NCBI GenBank assembly: GCA_024223125.1
Contig: JAAEOP010000589.1
Span: forward strand, 1 to 57,846
DNA from: Chloroflexota bacterium
GTDB taxonomy: Bacteria; Chloroflexota; Anaerolineae; Promineifilales; Promineifilaceae
Length of the DNA stretch: 57,846 nt
Direction: 5' to 3'
The translations under genes were made by a program, and so were the position numbers. The notes under the pieces are model-generated. The model saw nothing but the letters and a program-made list of their open reading frames with translations. It was not told the DNA's origin and ran no database searches. The stretch's first letter is position 1, and each line of letters starts with the position of its first letter. Of this stretch, positions 35,715 through 44,504 are shown piece by piece.

Positions 35715-36776
35715 ATGATTCATTATATTATTCGACGACTGTTACAAACAATTCCATTATTATTCATTTTAAGCCTGATGTTATTTACTTTGGTCAACAT
35801 AGTGCCTGGTGGCCCACTCGCAGGCCAGGGCCGTTCACGGGGTATGCGGCCGGAAAAAGCCGCCATCCTCAAGCGGCAAATGGGGCTTGATCAACCCCTA
35901 CCAATCCAGTACGTTGTCTGGTTGGTCGGTAACGATTGGATGGCAGTAGATGCAGATGGAGATGGGGTTAATGAAAGTAAAGGCGACCGTCTAGGTATTC
36001 TACGCGGAGATTTCGGACTTTCCTTCAGATCGAAACGACCGGTCCTGATTGAAATCAGTGAAAGATTACTAAACACCATCTATCTGGTAGGTATTGCCCT
36101 TGTCGTCACCTTTCTCCTGGCCATTCCCATCGGCATTTTATCAGCGATCAAACAATATTCCCCCTTTGATATTGGGGCAACAACCCTTTCATTTATGGGG
36201 CAATCGATCCCTGCATTTTGGTTGGGGCTGATTCTGATCCTGATTTTCTATACCTGGTTAGAAAATCCGTTCACCGGAGAAGCACTGCTGCCACCTGGGG
36301 GTATGCAGACGTTGGGATATGAGTCTACGGGAACGTTCGATTTGGAGATGATTTGGGATAGAATCAAACATCTAATTTTACCGGTGACAGTCCTTCTAGT
36401 TGGTTGGGTTGCCTGGTATTCGCGCTTCCTACGTTCCAGTATGTTAGATGTCATTCACCAGGATTATATCAAGGCAGCCCGGGCTAAAGGACTTCATGAG
36501 AAGACGGTAAGATACCATCATGCATTGAAGAATGCAGCCATTCCGCTCATAACGATGCTGGCTCTGGATATACCGTTTCTATTTACGGGGGCGCTATATA
36601 CTGAATTGCTGTTCTCTTGGCCTGGAATGGGGCGCTTGTACTATACGGCCGCTACTGGCCGAGACTACCCAGTTTTAATGGCCATCCTTATCATCAGCGC
36701 TGGGCTTGTATTCATTTGTAATTTATTGGCAGATATTGGTTATGCAGGTTTGGATCCGCGTGTTCGTTTTGATTAA
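35715..36776 (+). CDS. ABC transporter permease, DppB/OppB type
   Basis: 353 residues of the oligopeptide-family inner-membrane permease. The N-terminus MIHYIIRRLLQTIPLLFILSLMLF is the standard first membrane segment of DppB proteins; six segments are predictable in all. The EAA-type cytoplasmic loop reads DYIKAARAKGLHEKTVRYHHALKNAAIP (about 252-279, in parts), which contacts the ATPase. A periplasmic insert after residue 70 contains DADGDGVNESKGDR, a calcium-loop-like acidic stretch longer than in E. coli DppB. GAGGTG precedes ATG 35715. It pairs with the DppC-type permease after a hairpin-bearing gap. Confidence 0.9.
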   Translation: MIHYIIRRLLQTIPLLFILSLMLFTLVNIVPGGPLAGQGRSRGMRPEKAAILKRQMGLDQPLPIQYVVWLVGNDWMAVDADGDGVNESKGDRLGILRGDFGLSFRSKRPVLIEISERLLNTIYLVGIALVVTFLLAIPIGILSAIKQYSPFDIGATTLSFMGQSIPAFWLGLILILIFYTWLENPFTGEALLPPGGMQTLGYESTGTFDLEMIWDRIKHLILPVTVLLVGWVAWYSRFLRSSMLDVIHQDYIKAARAKGLHEKTVRYHHALKNAAIPLITMLALDIPFLFTGALYTELLFSWPGMGRLYYTAATGRDYPVLMAILIISAGLVFICNLLADIGYAGLDPRVRFD

Positions 36777-36807
36777 GGGCTTGCCCATAAATAACTTTTG
36801 AGTTTCC

Positions 36808-36841
36808 AGATTGGTTCACTCTCGAAAGAGTGAACCAATCT
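36808..36841 (+). promoter_or_regulatory. Hairpin between the two permease genes
   Basis: Perfect 15-base stem (36808-36822 with 36827-36841) with a CGAA tetraloop, and a further AACTT/AAGTT pairing outside. It follows the DppB-type stop by 32 bases. Its shape resembles an intrinsic terminator but no U-run follows, and the DppC-type gene continues in the same direction, so partial termination or mRNA stabilisation is likelier. Confidence 0.6.
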
Positions 36842-36903
36842 TGCCAAGTTAAAAACGAGCGTTCCCTAAGGATTCAGCTGGTACTTAATAAATAGGAGAT
36901 TTA

Positions 36904-37863
36904 ATGGAGATTGGTAGTTCATCTGAAAAGCAGTCAACGCCTGTTCGTATCGATCCGCAAAATTATAAAAGCGAACCGAGCCCATTGGATTCCAGTGCGC
37001 AAAGTATGAGATCGATAATTTGGCGACGGTTTCGAAAACATCCGGCTGCTATCATCTGCTCTACTATGTTAGTCATCATTCTGCTTAGCGTAATTTTCGT
37101 TTTTCTCTCCCCTTATGACCCCAATGTATCTGATATTTCTAGTCGGTTACAGCCACCTTCATGGCAACACCCTATGGGAACTGATCCACTCGGCCGAGAT
37201 ATGCTTACCCGGATTCTCTATGGTGGAAGAATCTCTATTTCTGTGGCCTTAATGGTCGTCGCCATCACGCTAATCATTGGCATGCCTATTGGCGCTGCTG
37301 CCGGTTTTTTTGGGGGAAAGATAGACAATTTCCTCATGCGTATCACCGATATTGCCTTAACATTGCCTTCGTTACTCATCCTTATTTTGTTAGGTACCAT
37401 CTTACGAGAAATAGAGATACCCCTTTTTACCAGCAATAGTGTTATGACGATTGCCCTTGTCATTGGTTTTCTTTCATGGATGACCGTCTCACGCTTGCTG
37501 CGTGCGGAGTATTTATCTATTCGTGAAATGGAGTATGTTGAAGCCGCCCATTCAATGGGCGCAACTGACTTTAGAATTATGACACGCCACATCTTGCCTA
37601 ATGCTATTAGCCCCATCATTGTACAATCTACATTGGCGTTGGGCTTTGCCATTATGCTGGAGTCTGGGCTGAGCTTTCTTGGTTTTGGCATTCAACCCCC
37701 TACACCAAGCTGGGGCAACCTTTTGAATAATGCCCAGGAACACATGACACTGCACCCTTGGCTAGCTGTTTTCCCTGGCCTGATGATTTTTCTGACGGTA
37801 GTATCAATCAACTACATTGGTGATGCCTTGCGGGACGCCTTAGATCCACGGCATGTTATATAG
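36904..37863 (+). CDS. ABC transporter permease, DppC/OppC type
   Basis: 319 residues. A hydrophilic N-terminus of about 45 residues precedes the first membrane helix (PAAIICSTMLVIILLSVIFVFL). The loop HPMGTDPLGRDMLTRILYGGRISI is the conserved DppC start of the transport domain, and the ATPase-contact loop reads EYVEAAHSMGATDFRIMTRHILPNAISPIIV (about 214-244, in parts). It closes LSFLGFGIQPPTPSWGN, diagnostic for the family. It forms the heterodimer with the preceding permease. No ATP-binding subunits follow; a MITE-bearing gap and genes on the opposite strand begin instead, so the ATPases must be shared with another system. Confidence 0.9.
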   Translation: MEIGSSSEKQSTPVRIDPQNYKSEPSPLDSSAQSMRSIIWRRFRKHPAAIICSTMLVIILLSVIFVFLSPYDPNVSDISSRLQPPSWQHPMGTDPLGRDMLTRILYGGRISISVALMVVAITLIIGMPIGAAAGFFGGKIDNFLMRITDIALTLPSLLILILLGTILREIEIPLFTSNSVMTIALVIGFLSWMTVSRLLRAEYLSIREMEYVEAAHSMGATDFRIMTRHILPNAISPIIVQSTLALGFAIMLESGLSFLGFGIQPPTPSWGNLLNNAQEHMTLHPWLAVFPGLMIFLTVVSINYIGDALRDALDPRHVI

Positions 37864-38040
37864 GAGACCAGAAAAAACCGAAGGCTACCACTTTTTACAC
37901 TCCGCCGTTGCTAGCAACGTATGCTCTGGTAGGGTGCTGATGGCAGTACATCGGGTTGTGTCCTATTTCCAACAGTCACAACAGCTATTCAAGCGGCTTT
38001 GTGTCACACTATGCAAAAATACCACAAATGGGAAATGATT

Positions 38041-38149
38041 TTTAGGCAGTAACTATTCAGCTTCCAGAGGTGCGACGCACTTGCAAAGAGCAGCGGCATT
38101 GACATTACTCTGGGAAAAGTGCGTCGCACCTGTACAGTTACTTTAGGCA
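38041..38149. mobile_element. MITE-like element (copy 1) with 8-bp target duplication
   Basis: A 93-base non-coding element (38049-38141) bounded by direct repeats TTTAGGCA (38041-38048 and 38142-38149). Its ends are inverted: GTAACT on the left and AGTTAC across the right boundary. A perfect 15-base inverted pair, AGGTGCGACGCACTT (38068-38082 with 38117-38131), lies inside. GTAA ends with 8-bp duplications are the hallmark of IS66-family transposition, so this is probably a passive element moved by such a transposase. The flanking gap 37864-38040 also has the palindrome CGTTGCTAGCAACG (37906-37919) and no gene. Confidence 0.75.
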
Positions 38150-38153
38150 TTTA

Positions 38154-39521
38154 CTAAAATTTATCAATCGTTTGACGTAATAGGTCAACCGTTTCCCGTA
38201 AATCTGCAAACATTGTGTGCGGCGATACGATCACCAGTCGCAGTACGCTCTTCCCTCCTAGATTTGTGATAGAAATGGAACGTTCTCCCGTAGACATGAT
38301 GCGTGTAAACAGTTGGTTTTGCAGCTTGTCCAGCTCTGCCTCAGATTTCCCAATTGGGATCATGCGGAAACAGAGAATACCCGTATCCGGCTGGTGGCAT
38401 AATTCAACATCTGGCAAGGTGTGGATATAGTCAGCCAGTGTATGAATCGCAACCAATGGCTTACGCAGTCTTTCCACTACCTGACTCAATCCTTGCCCGC
38501 GCAAAATTGTTACTAGCGGCAGCGCCGACATGGGTCGGGTTGATGGCGGCGATTTGAGACCGGGGTTTGGCTCACTGTCTTCAGCCCGATTGAAATAGTG
38601 GCTGTGGAGCGCCATTCTGGCAAAGTCGGCGCGCTGCTTAACAAACAAAATCGAATTGGGAATTGGCGCGCCAAGCTGCTTATGTGGATCCCAGGAAATT
38701 GAATCAGCTTGGTCATCTCCGGCAAATAGATCAGCCCATTCGGGAACTAATTTATAGGCGTAGCCATAAGCTCCGTCCACATGCAGCCACGCTCCCGTTT
38801 CCACACACAAATCTGCCATTGCAGCAATGGGGTCGATGGCGCCGGTAGATGTGGTTCCTGAGGTTGCCACCATGCACACAATGTCATGAAACGGCCGTTT
38901 CGCCGCCACGATAGCCTTCATTTCATCCACATCAACACGCCATTGCTCGTCCAATGGTAGCTGAATCAGGCAATCTTCTCCCAATCCCAACATGCGAGCA
39001 GCCTGTTTTAACGAAAAATGAGCCCCTTCAGCAACCAAAATAGCCAACCGTTCTGGCGCGGAAAATCCAGCAATTCCTTTTTGCGCCAGATTAAAACCTT
39101 GACGTTCTGCATACCGATGCAAAGCCATATACAATGCCTGCTGATTACCATAAGTTCCAGAATACATAAATGTGGCATCAGCATCTGCACCTAATCCAAA
39201 GAGGCGGCACAAAGCGTGACCGCAAAGCTCTTCCAGCATGGCGCCACCTGGAGAAACTTGCCAATTGGTGACTCCTTGGTTGGTGGCGAGCATAACTTGT
39301 GCGCCTAGCGTTGCCTCGGCCGAAGGAAAGGCATTAAACATAGATTGAAAGCTGGGCTGATCATAGCGTATTAAATGAGGCAGCAGATGGCGAGAAATCA
39401 TGGCTTCTAACTCGTCCAGGGGAATGCCCTCAGCTTGGAAGTTGAGGAGCTGTGCCAAATCTGCGGCTACTTGAGATGGTGTTGCACCTGAATAAATGGA
39501 TGGTTTTGTTCTATTTTTCAT
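38154..39521 (-). CDS. Group II PLP-dependent amino acid decarboxylase
   Basis: 455 residues from ATG 39521, which overlaps the hydantoinase stop by ATGA; the longer frame would reach 17 codons into that gene. Fold-type I decarboxylase of the glutamate/aromatic/diaminobutyrate group. Visible: EGAHFSLKQAARMLG with the PLP-stacking His168, HVDGAYG with Asp249 binding the pyridine nitrogen, and SWDPHKQLGAP with Lys281 forming the Schiff base. It decarboxylates an L-amino acid, or possibly acts as a related aldehyde synthase or desulfinase. Substrate cannot be read from sequence; an aspartate 1-decarboxylase role giving beta-alanine is attractive in this context but unproved. Translationally coupled last gene of the operon. 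Confidence 0.85.
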   Translation of the reverse strand: MKNRTKPSIYSGATPSQVAADLAQLLNFQAEGIPLDELEAMISRHLLPHLIRYDQPSFQSMFNAFPSAEATLGAQVMLATNQGVTNWQVSPGGAMLEELCGHALCRLFGLGADADATFMYSGTYGNQQALYMALHRYAERQGFNLAQKGIAGFSAPERLAILVAEGAHFSLKQAARMLGLGEDCLIQLPLDEQWRVDVDEMKAIVAAKRPFHDIVCMVATSGTTSTGAIDPIAAMADLCVETGAWLHVDGAYGYAYKLVPEWADLFAGDDQADSISWDPHKQLGAPIPNSILFVKQRADFARMALHSHYFNRAEDSEPNPGLKSPPSTRPMSALPLVTILRGQGLSQVVERLRKPLVAIHTLADYIHTLPDVELCHQPDTGILCFRMIPIGKSEAELDKLQNQLFTRIMSTGERSISITNLGGKSVLRLVIVSPHTMFADLRETVDLLRQTIDKF

Positions 39522-40891
39522 AGTTCTAAACGTCGGTGTAGATAACGTCCTCGTCCTTTTTGTGCCAGACATTCTTCACCGTCAATAATCAATTCACCGC
39601 GTGAATACACTTTCTGAATTTTGCCCGTTATTTCTATACCTTCGTAGGCGTGCCAATCATTGCAAGAGTGGGAAGTGGCCTGTCCCATTGTCCATGTTGC
39701 TGTCGGATCAAACAGCACAATATCGGCATCGGCTCCAGGCAATATGGTTCCTTTTTGTGGATAGAGGCCGAAGTTGCGGGCTGGATTGGTGGCAACCAAC
39801 TCTACAAAGCGGGGCAGCGTGATGCGCCCTTTGGCCACCCCTTCGGAATAGAGCAAGTTGAAGCGCGGTTCGATGCCGCCCATGCCATTGGGGCACAAGT
39901 CGAAGCGATCTTTGCCGTACTGGGTGGCTTCCCAAGAGTAAGCGGCATCATCAGAGGTGACTTGGAGTAAACGGCCGTCTCCCACACCCTGCCACAATTC
40001 ATCTTGCGCCGCCTGGTCACGTAAAGGAGGCGAACATATCCACTTGATGCCATCCTCACGGCGCAGCATTTCATCTGTAAAGAGAAGATAATGGGTACAG
40101 GTTTCGGCTAACACATCCAACCCCTGACTCCGTGCTGTGCCCACCATGGCCACGCCTTCAGATGTGGTTAGATGGACAATAAAAAGCCGTCCGCCCACCT
40201 CACGTACCATTTGGATACAGTTGGCAATGGCTCTATTTTCAACCTGTGGCGGTTTACTCTCAGCATGGTAAATAGCGCTGGTAAGCCCCGCTTCCAAAAA
40301 GCGAGGGATGTTGACTTCAATCAGATCGTTGTCTTCCGCATGTACCAGCAACATGCCACCCGCATCACGCAAACCAGCCAAAATACGGCGCAGGTCTGGC
40401 TCCTCAATCATCAACCCTTCCTGGCGATAGGTCATGTAACATTTGATGGTGGGGGATCCGGCTGCCACAACGTCTTGAATTTCAGCTATTGTTGCGGTTG
40501 TTGGCTGAGTGATGACGGGATGAACGCCCCAATCAATCAGCGCCTTGCCGTTGGCCTCCTGATGCTTATTGTCAATCGTACTCATCAACGTCGCACTCGG
40601 CTCTTGATTGGAGAAATCAATGATACTGGTCGTGCCGCCAAATGCAGCTGCTAATGTGCCGCTGTAATAATCATGGACGCTAATGGTGTTCATAAAAACA
40701 TCATTGAAGTGAACGTGTGTATCTACGCCACCAGGCAAAACAAGTAGATTCGTGGCATCGACTGTTTTATCAGCCTTCACACTGGACAAATCATCGACTG
40801 CGGCAATTTTTTCGCCGTGAATTAGAAGGTCATTTTGAGAAACAGTTTGTCCTAGCACTGTGTTGCCGTTTTTAATCAGAATTGTTTTCAT
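39518..40891 (-). CDS. Hydantoinase/dihydropyrimidinase
   Basis: 457-residue cyclic amidohydrolase opening dihydropyrimidines or 5-substituted hydantoins to N-carbamoyl amino acids. The binuclear zinc site is complete: GVDTHVH (His59, His61), the carbamylated Lys150 in PTIKCYMTY, His184 in LLVHAEDND, a later His in FIVHLTT, and the Asp in VTSDDAAYSW. Length and the C-terminal KGTILPGADADIVLFDP segment match the D-hydantoinase/DHPase group. GGAG precedes ATG 40891. No carbamoylase (hyuC or beta-ureidopropionase) or dihydropyrimidine dehydrogenase is present in the window. It lies between an AroM-family gene and a decarboxylase. If it acts on dihydrouracil the product leads to beta-alanine. Confidence 0.9.
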   Translation of the reverse strand: MKTILIKNGNTVLGQTVSQNDLLIHGEKIAAVDDLSSVKADKTVDATNLLVLPGGVDTHVHFNDVFMNTISVHDYYSGTLAAAFGGTTSIIDFSNQEPSATLMSTIDNKHQEANGKALIDWGVHPVITQPTTATIAEIQDVVAAGSPTIKCYMTYRQEGLMIEEPDLRRILAGLRDAGGMLLVHAEDNDLIEVNIPRFLEAGLTSAIYHAESKPPQVENRAIANCIQMVREVGGRLFIVHLTTSEGVAMVGTARSQGLDVLAETCTHYLLFTDEMLRREDGIKWICSPPLRDQAAQDELWQGVGDGRLLQVTSDDAAYSWEATQYGKDRFDLCPNGMGGIEPRFNLLYSEGVAKGRITLPRFVELVATNPARNFGLYPQKGTILPGADADIVLFDPTATWTMGQATSHSCNDWHAYEGIEITGKIQKVYSRGELIIDGEECLAQKGRGRYLHRRLEL

Positions 40892-40912
40892 TTTTCACTC
40901 CGAATAGATTAT

Positions 40913-41578
40913 TTACAAGGTTGCCGACAGGGCGGCGATGGCTAATTGGCCTAAATCAAGTAGGGGGATAACGGCCGTTTCCCTTAATTTTGCAACCTGC
41001 GACACCGGATGTCCTACGTAATCCAGCACAATACATTCCAGATGGTTGGCCTCGATCTGCTCGTTAAGCTGTTGGCTGAACTGTTTATCTTGCTGAGCTA
41101 AATCGGCCGTCCAGACAGTGGGCTGAAAATCGGCCGCTTGCCAACGCTGCCGAATGGGAGCTTCTTGTTCTTTGATGGGGGAAATCAGGCCAATCTTATT
41201 TAAGTCGAGAGAATTCAAGATGCCACGACCAATAGCAAATGGTTTGAACAAGGGGCACATTCCCTGCAAATCAGCAAATGTGCCAGCGCACAGTAAAATC
41301 GTGGAAACAACGCCTTGTTTTTCTAATTGGTCGAGTGCCTGCTGTAATTTTGAAGCCAGAAAAGCTTCTTCAATCATTACCAATGAATTGTCTTGCATTC
41401 GCGTTGTGAGCGGATAGGTTCCACTGTGAATGGGCGGTAGAGCAGCTTTTGTCAGACCATCCAAAGCGCCAGCCTGGATAATCTGACAATTTTCTGGCAG
41501 TAGATTTATAAGTGGCGAAACCAGGTCTGGGCGTGGGCTTTGCCCAATTGTCAATGCGCCAATTGATTTGAATGCCAT
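40913..41578 (-). CDS. AroM-family protein (Asp/Glu racemase-like fold)
   Basis: 221 residues resembling AroM: the start IGALTIGQSPRPDLV matches the 'xLTIGxxPRxD' opening of the family, followed by ILLCAGTFADL and VLDYVGHPVSQV, segments typical of the two-domain aspartate/glutamate racemase-like fold. E. coli AroM has no assigned function. Here the gene lies between a hydantoinase and a ThDP enzyme, where hydantoin racemases (a related fold) are often found, so an isomerase role on the hydantoin or amino acid is worth considering. However the two catalytic cysteines of racemases are not clearly placed: only the CAGTF cysteine (about 117) is a candidate. Confidence 0.75.
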   Translation of the reverse strand: MAFKSIGALTIGQSPRPDLVSPLINLLPENCQIIQAGALDGLTKAALPPIHSGTYPLTTRMQDNSLVMIEEAFLASKLQQALDQLEKQGVVSTILLCAGTFADLQGMCPLFKPFAIGRGILNSLDLNKIGLISPIKEQEAPIRQRWQAADFQPTVWTADLAQQDKQFSQQLNEQIEANHLECIVLDYVGHPVSQVAKLRETAVIPLLDLGQLAIAALSATL

Positions 41579-41590
41579 AGGAATATCTTG

Positions 41591-43225
41591 TTAACTTCCT
41601 TTGCCCCTATTTGGAGGCGGGTAAGCGATAGGCCACGGACTTGGCATTTCACCCACAGGGATTTCGATGAGGGTTGGCCCTTTTTCAGTAAAGCCCTGAC
41701 GAATTGCCCGACGCAGATCGTTTGGCGTCTTAGCCCGCAGACCCTGTGCGCCAAAAGCATGAGCCATTTTTACAAAATCGGGATTATGCAGGTCGGACGC
41801 AATAAAACGGCCGTTATAATCCTCCTTTTGCATCCGGCGCACATTGCCAAAGGCGCCATCATTAAAGACCAAGGTAACAAGGCTAATTTGATGCTGAACG
41901 GCCGTTGCCAATTCCTGCACATTAAACATAAAGCCGCCATCCCCTGATACCGACAAAATAGGTTTATCAGGATGGGCGACCTTGACACCCAGCGCAGTGG
42001 GATACCCAAAGCCTAACGTTCCCTGATAGCCCGTAGAAATATAGCTGCCCGGATGATAAACGGGCAACATAAATCGAGCCGCAAAGCCAATTTGCGTTAC
42101 TTCATCTACAAACAGACCATCTTCTGGCAATTCATCCTGAATGGCTTTGACAAATGAGAGCTGTGGCTCAAGTTGAGCATACTTTTCCGCCATGGCGGCT
42201 TTGTGAGCCAGCATTTCATCCCGGCGTGACGGCCGTTTCCGGTTATATTTGCCCAAAGCAGAAATCAATGCCGTTACCGCTTCCTGGCTGTCGGCTATGA
42301 TGCCCACTGCTGGGGGAGCAACCGTATTATGCGCTTCTGGATCGATATCGATACGAATAATCTTTATCTCATCATCCAACCCCCAGCGTGATAAAGGACG
42401 GTACATGCGTGACCCAATCCCCACCACCACATCGGCCTCCGCCCACATATCATACCCATCTTCAACCACCATGCTCAGATAATGTCGATTACTGAAAACA
42501 CCACGCCCATTTCGCCCTGAAAAAACAGGAGCCTGCAAGGTTTCGGCCAATGCCTGCACTGCCTCACCGGCATTAATGGCTCCACCGCCTACAAAAATCA
42601 TGGGGTTATTTGCCTTGCCCAACAGCTTGGCCGCCTGATTAATTGCTTCTAAATCGAGTGGCGGTGTTTCAGTTTCTGGTTCTACTAGGGTGAGATCGAT
42701 CTCTCCCCGTTTTGTCAGCACATCCATTGGCACTTCTAGCCCGACGGGACGTGGCCGGCCGGAGAGTAATTGTGAAAAAGCGGCCGTTAACAACTGTGGC
42801 GCTTCTTCCGGTGTATTAATCCGGGCCGCCCACTTTGTTAGTCGCTGCATCATACCTAGTTGATCTGGGATTTCATGCAGCAAGCCAATGTTACAGCCTA
42901 TTGCAGACGAAGGAATTTGCCCCGTTAAACAAAGAACTTTGGCATTGGTTGCATAGGCAGTGGAGAGGGCGGCTGTTGTGTTTAGAAATCCAGGGCCAGG
43001 CACAACGCAATACACACCTGGCTTGTCCAGCGACAGCGCATAGCCCATCGCCATATAAGCCGCTCCCTGCTCATGGCGTGTATGAATCACGCGAATCTTG
43101 TCTTTACTGTCATGCAGTGCATTGAATAACCCATCATTTTGTACACCGGGCAGGCCAAAAATTGTGTTTACATCTAATGCAATAAGGGATTGTACGATGG
43201 CTTCGCCACCAGTTAAGTTCACCAT
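41591..43225 (-). CDS. Thiamine-diphosphate enzyme, acetolactate-synthase-like
   Basis: 544 residues with the three-domain architecture of the acetolactate synthase/benzoylformate decarboxylase group: N-terminal PYR domain with the catalytic Glu52 in RHEQGAAYMAMGYA, a central domain, and a C-terminal PP domain with the ThDP/Mg motif GDGGFMFNVQELATAV..FNDGAFG. Reactions in the family include carboligation and decarboxylation of 2-oxo acids. No regulatory ilvN or other branched-chain gene is near, so a catabolic role such as 2-oxo-acid decarboxylation after the HisC-like transamination is more likely than acetolactate synthesis. GAGGAGAA precedes ATG 43225. Comparison by eye does not support sulfoacetaldehyde acetyltransferase. 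Confidence 0.85.
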   Translation of the reverse strand: MVNLTGGEAIVQSLIALDVNTIFGLPGVQNDGLFNALHDSKDKIRVIHTRHEQGAAYMAMGYALSLDKPGVYCVVPGPGFLNTTAALSTAYATNAKVLCLTGQIPSSAIGCNIGLLHEIPDQLGMMQRLTKWAARINTPEEAPQLLTAAFSQLLSGRPRPVGLEVPMDVLTKRGEIDLTLVEPETETPPLDLEAINQAAKLLGKANNPMIFVGGGAINAGEAVQALAETLQAPVFSGRNGRGVFSNRHYLSMVVEDGYDMWAEADVVVGIGSRMYRPLSRWGLDDEIKIIRIDIDPEAHNTVAPPAVGIIADSQEAVTALISALGKYNRKRPSRRDEMLAHKAAMAEKYAQLEPQLSFVKAIQDELPEDGLFVDEVTQIGFAARFMLPVYHPGSYISTGYQGTLGFGYPTALGVKVAHPDKPILSVSGDGGFMFNVQELATAVQHQISLVTLVFNDGAFGNVRRMQKEDYNGRFIASDLHNPDFVKMAHAFGAQGLRAKTPNDLRRAIRQGFTEKGPTLIEIPVGEMPSPWPIAYPPPNRGKGS

Positions 43226-43244
43226 ATATTCTCCTCGTATTATT

Positions 43245-43360
43245 TATAAGGCATTATCGGAAACAACTTTTCTGGCAGGATTTACGAGATTAACAGGATT
43301 ATTTCATCCTGTTAATCTCGTAAATCCTGTCTAATTTCTTGTTTCCAATAAGGCTTTATA
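43245..43360. repeat. Palindromic repeat element with 22-bp inverted ends (copy A)
   Basis: Outer inverted ends 43245-43266 and 43339-43360 match at 19 of 22 positions (TATAAGGCATTATCGG type). Inside, 24 bases (43276-43299) pair perfectly with 43306-43329 around a six-base loop, containing the ACGAGATTAACAGGAT core. The right end lies within the hisC-like gene and codes for its last residues. A rearranged copy is at 4899-5110. No ORF is present inside. No clear target duplication is seen. Confidence 0.8.
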
Positions 43361-44485
43361 GGACTTCAAGATTGAAGCCATTGCTTCAACCAAACGTTGG
43401 TTATGTTCTGGTAAACCAACTGTTACCCGAATATGGTCGGGTAAACCAAAACGTTGCTGACCGGAGCTGACGATGATGCCATATTGCAGCAATTGTTGCG
43501 TTAATTCCTGGCCGGGAATACCGGCGGCCATGAGTAAGAAGTTGCCGTGGCTGGGATACACCTTCAGGCCTAACTCTGTCAATTGGTTTGTTAGCCAACC
43601 CCGTCCGCTAACCATCGTTTTAATCGTTTTTTGGACGTGGGATTGGTCATTAACGGCCGTTAATCCGGCTATAATTGTTAGGCGGCCAAGATGAAACGGC
43701 CGTTTCAATCGCGCTAAATATTCCGCAATTTCTGGCCTGGTAATGCCGTATCCCAAGCGCAGACCAGCCAAACCAAACACCTTTGAAAAACTGTGGAGTT
43801 GCAGCAAATTTCGACCCTGATGAATGTATTTGCCAGTATCGGGAAATGTGTCATCGGCAAAATGATTATAAGCTTCGTCAGACAATACCAGTACACGTTC
43901 AGGCAGGTTTTGCATGAGGTGGTCAATAGATGCGGCCGATACAAGATTACCTGTCGGATTATTAGGATTGCACACATACACCACTCGCGTTTTTTCCGTA
44001 ACGGCCGCCAAAACAGCCTCCACGTCATAATCAAAACCACTGTCCAGCGGTACATTTACGATACTGGCTCCCAATCGGCGTGCCGTAATCTCAAAAAAGT
44101 TGAATGTGGGGTGGCTTATAATGATTTCATCGCCTGGTTTAGCAAAGCCACGGGCGACAAAATCGAGTACATCCAGCCCGCCATTCCCCACGATAATATT
44201 GTCGGCTGTCAGGTAACGGCCGTTTCCAGAACGGCCGTGCATTTCTGCTAGCGCTGCTCGCAAATTCTGCTCTCCGTCGCCGGGTGGGTAAACAGACAGC
44301 CTCCACGCTTCCGATTGTACAGCCGTGATAACCTGCGGCGATGGTCCCAATGGATTCTCGTTTGAGGCCATTTGCACCATATCAGTCGGGTTTACAGAGG
44401 ATGGTAAATTCTTCACAGTCATGCCGCGATTGTAAGTAGGGGCTGCAAGAATATTGGGGTCAAGAATCAAACCTGAGTGGGTCAT
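43331..44485 (-). CDS. Histidinol-phosphate-aminotransferase-like class I/II aminotransferase
   Basis: 384 residues from ATG 44485, with GGAG six bases upstream; a longer frame to 44533 would run into a MITE. Fold-type I aminotransferase of the HisC branch: ASNENPLGPSP (substrate loop), YVCNPNNPTGN (PLP and Asn), LSDEAYNHF with the PLP-binding Asp, and HSFSKVFGLAGLRLGYG with Lys235. No other his genes are in the window, so it may act on aromatic or other amino acids, feeding 2-oxo acids to the adjacent ThDP enzyme. Its final residues (about KALLETRN) are encoded within a palindromic repeat, so the native C-terminus was probably replaced by the insertion. Confidence 0.85.
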   Translation of the reverse strand: MTHSGLILDPNILAAPTYNRGMTVKNLPSSVNPTDMVQMASNENPLGPSPQVITAVQSEAWRLSVYPPGDGEQNLRAALAEMHGRSGNGRYLTADNIIVGNGGLDVLDFVARGFAKPGDEIIISHPTFNFFEITARRLGASIVNVPLDSGFDYDVEAVLAAVTEKTRVVYVCNPNNPTGNLVSAASIDHLMQNLPERVLVLSDEAYNHFADDTFPDTGKYIHQGRNLLQLHSFSKVFGLAGLRLGYGITRPEIAEYLARLKRPFHLGRLTIIAGLTAVNDQSHVQKTIKTMVSGRGWLTNQLTELGLKVYPSHGNFLLMAAGIPGQELTQQLLQYGIIVSSGQQRFGLPDHIRVTVGLPEHNQRLVEAMASILKSYKALLETRN

Positions 44486-44504
44486 GAAATACTCCAAAAA
44501 CACA

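Noticed and set aside
41591..43225. ThDP enzyme as sulfoacetaldehyde acetyltransferase (Xsc), making a taurine route with the class III aminotransferase
   Set aside because: The sequence lacks the Xsc-like N-terminal and active-site segments I recall and is shorter; there is no phosphotransacetylase nearby.
43331..44485. Histidine biosynthesis gene hisC
   Set aside because: No other his genes are near and the operon context is catabolic, so only a HisC-like family call is made.
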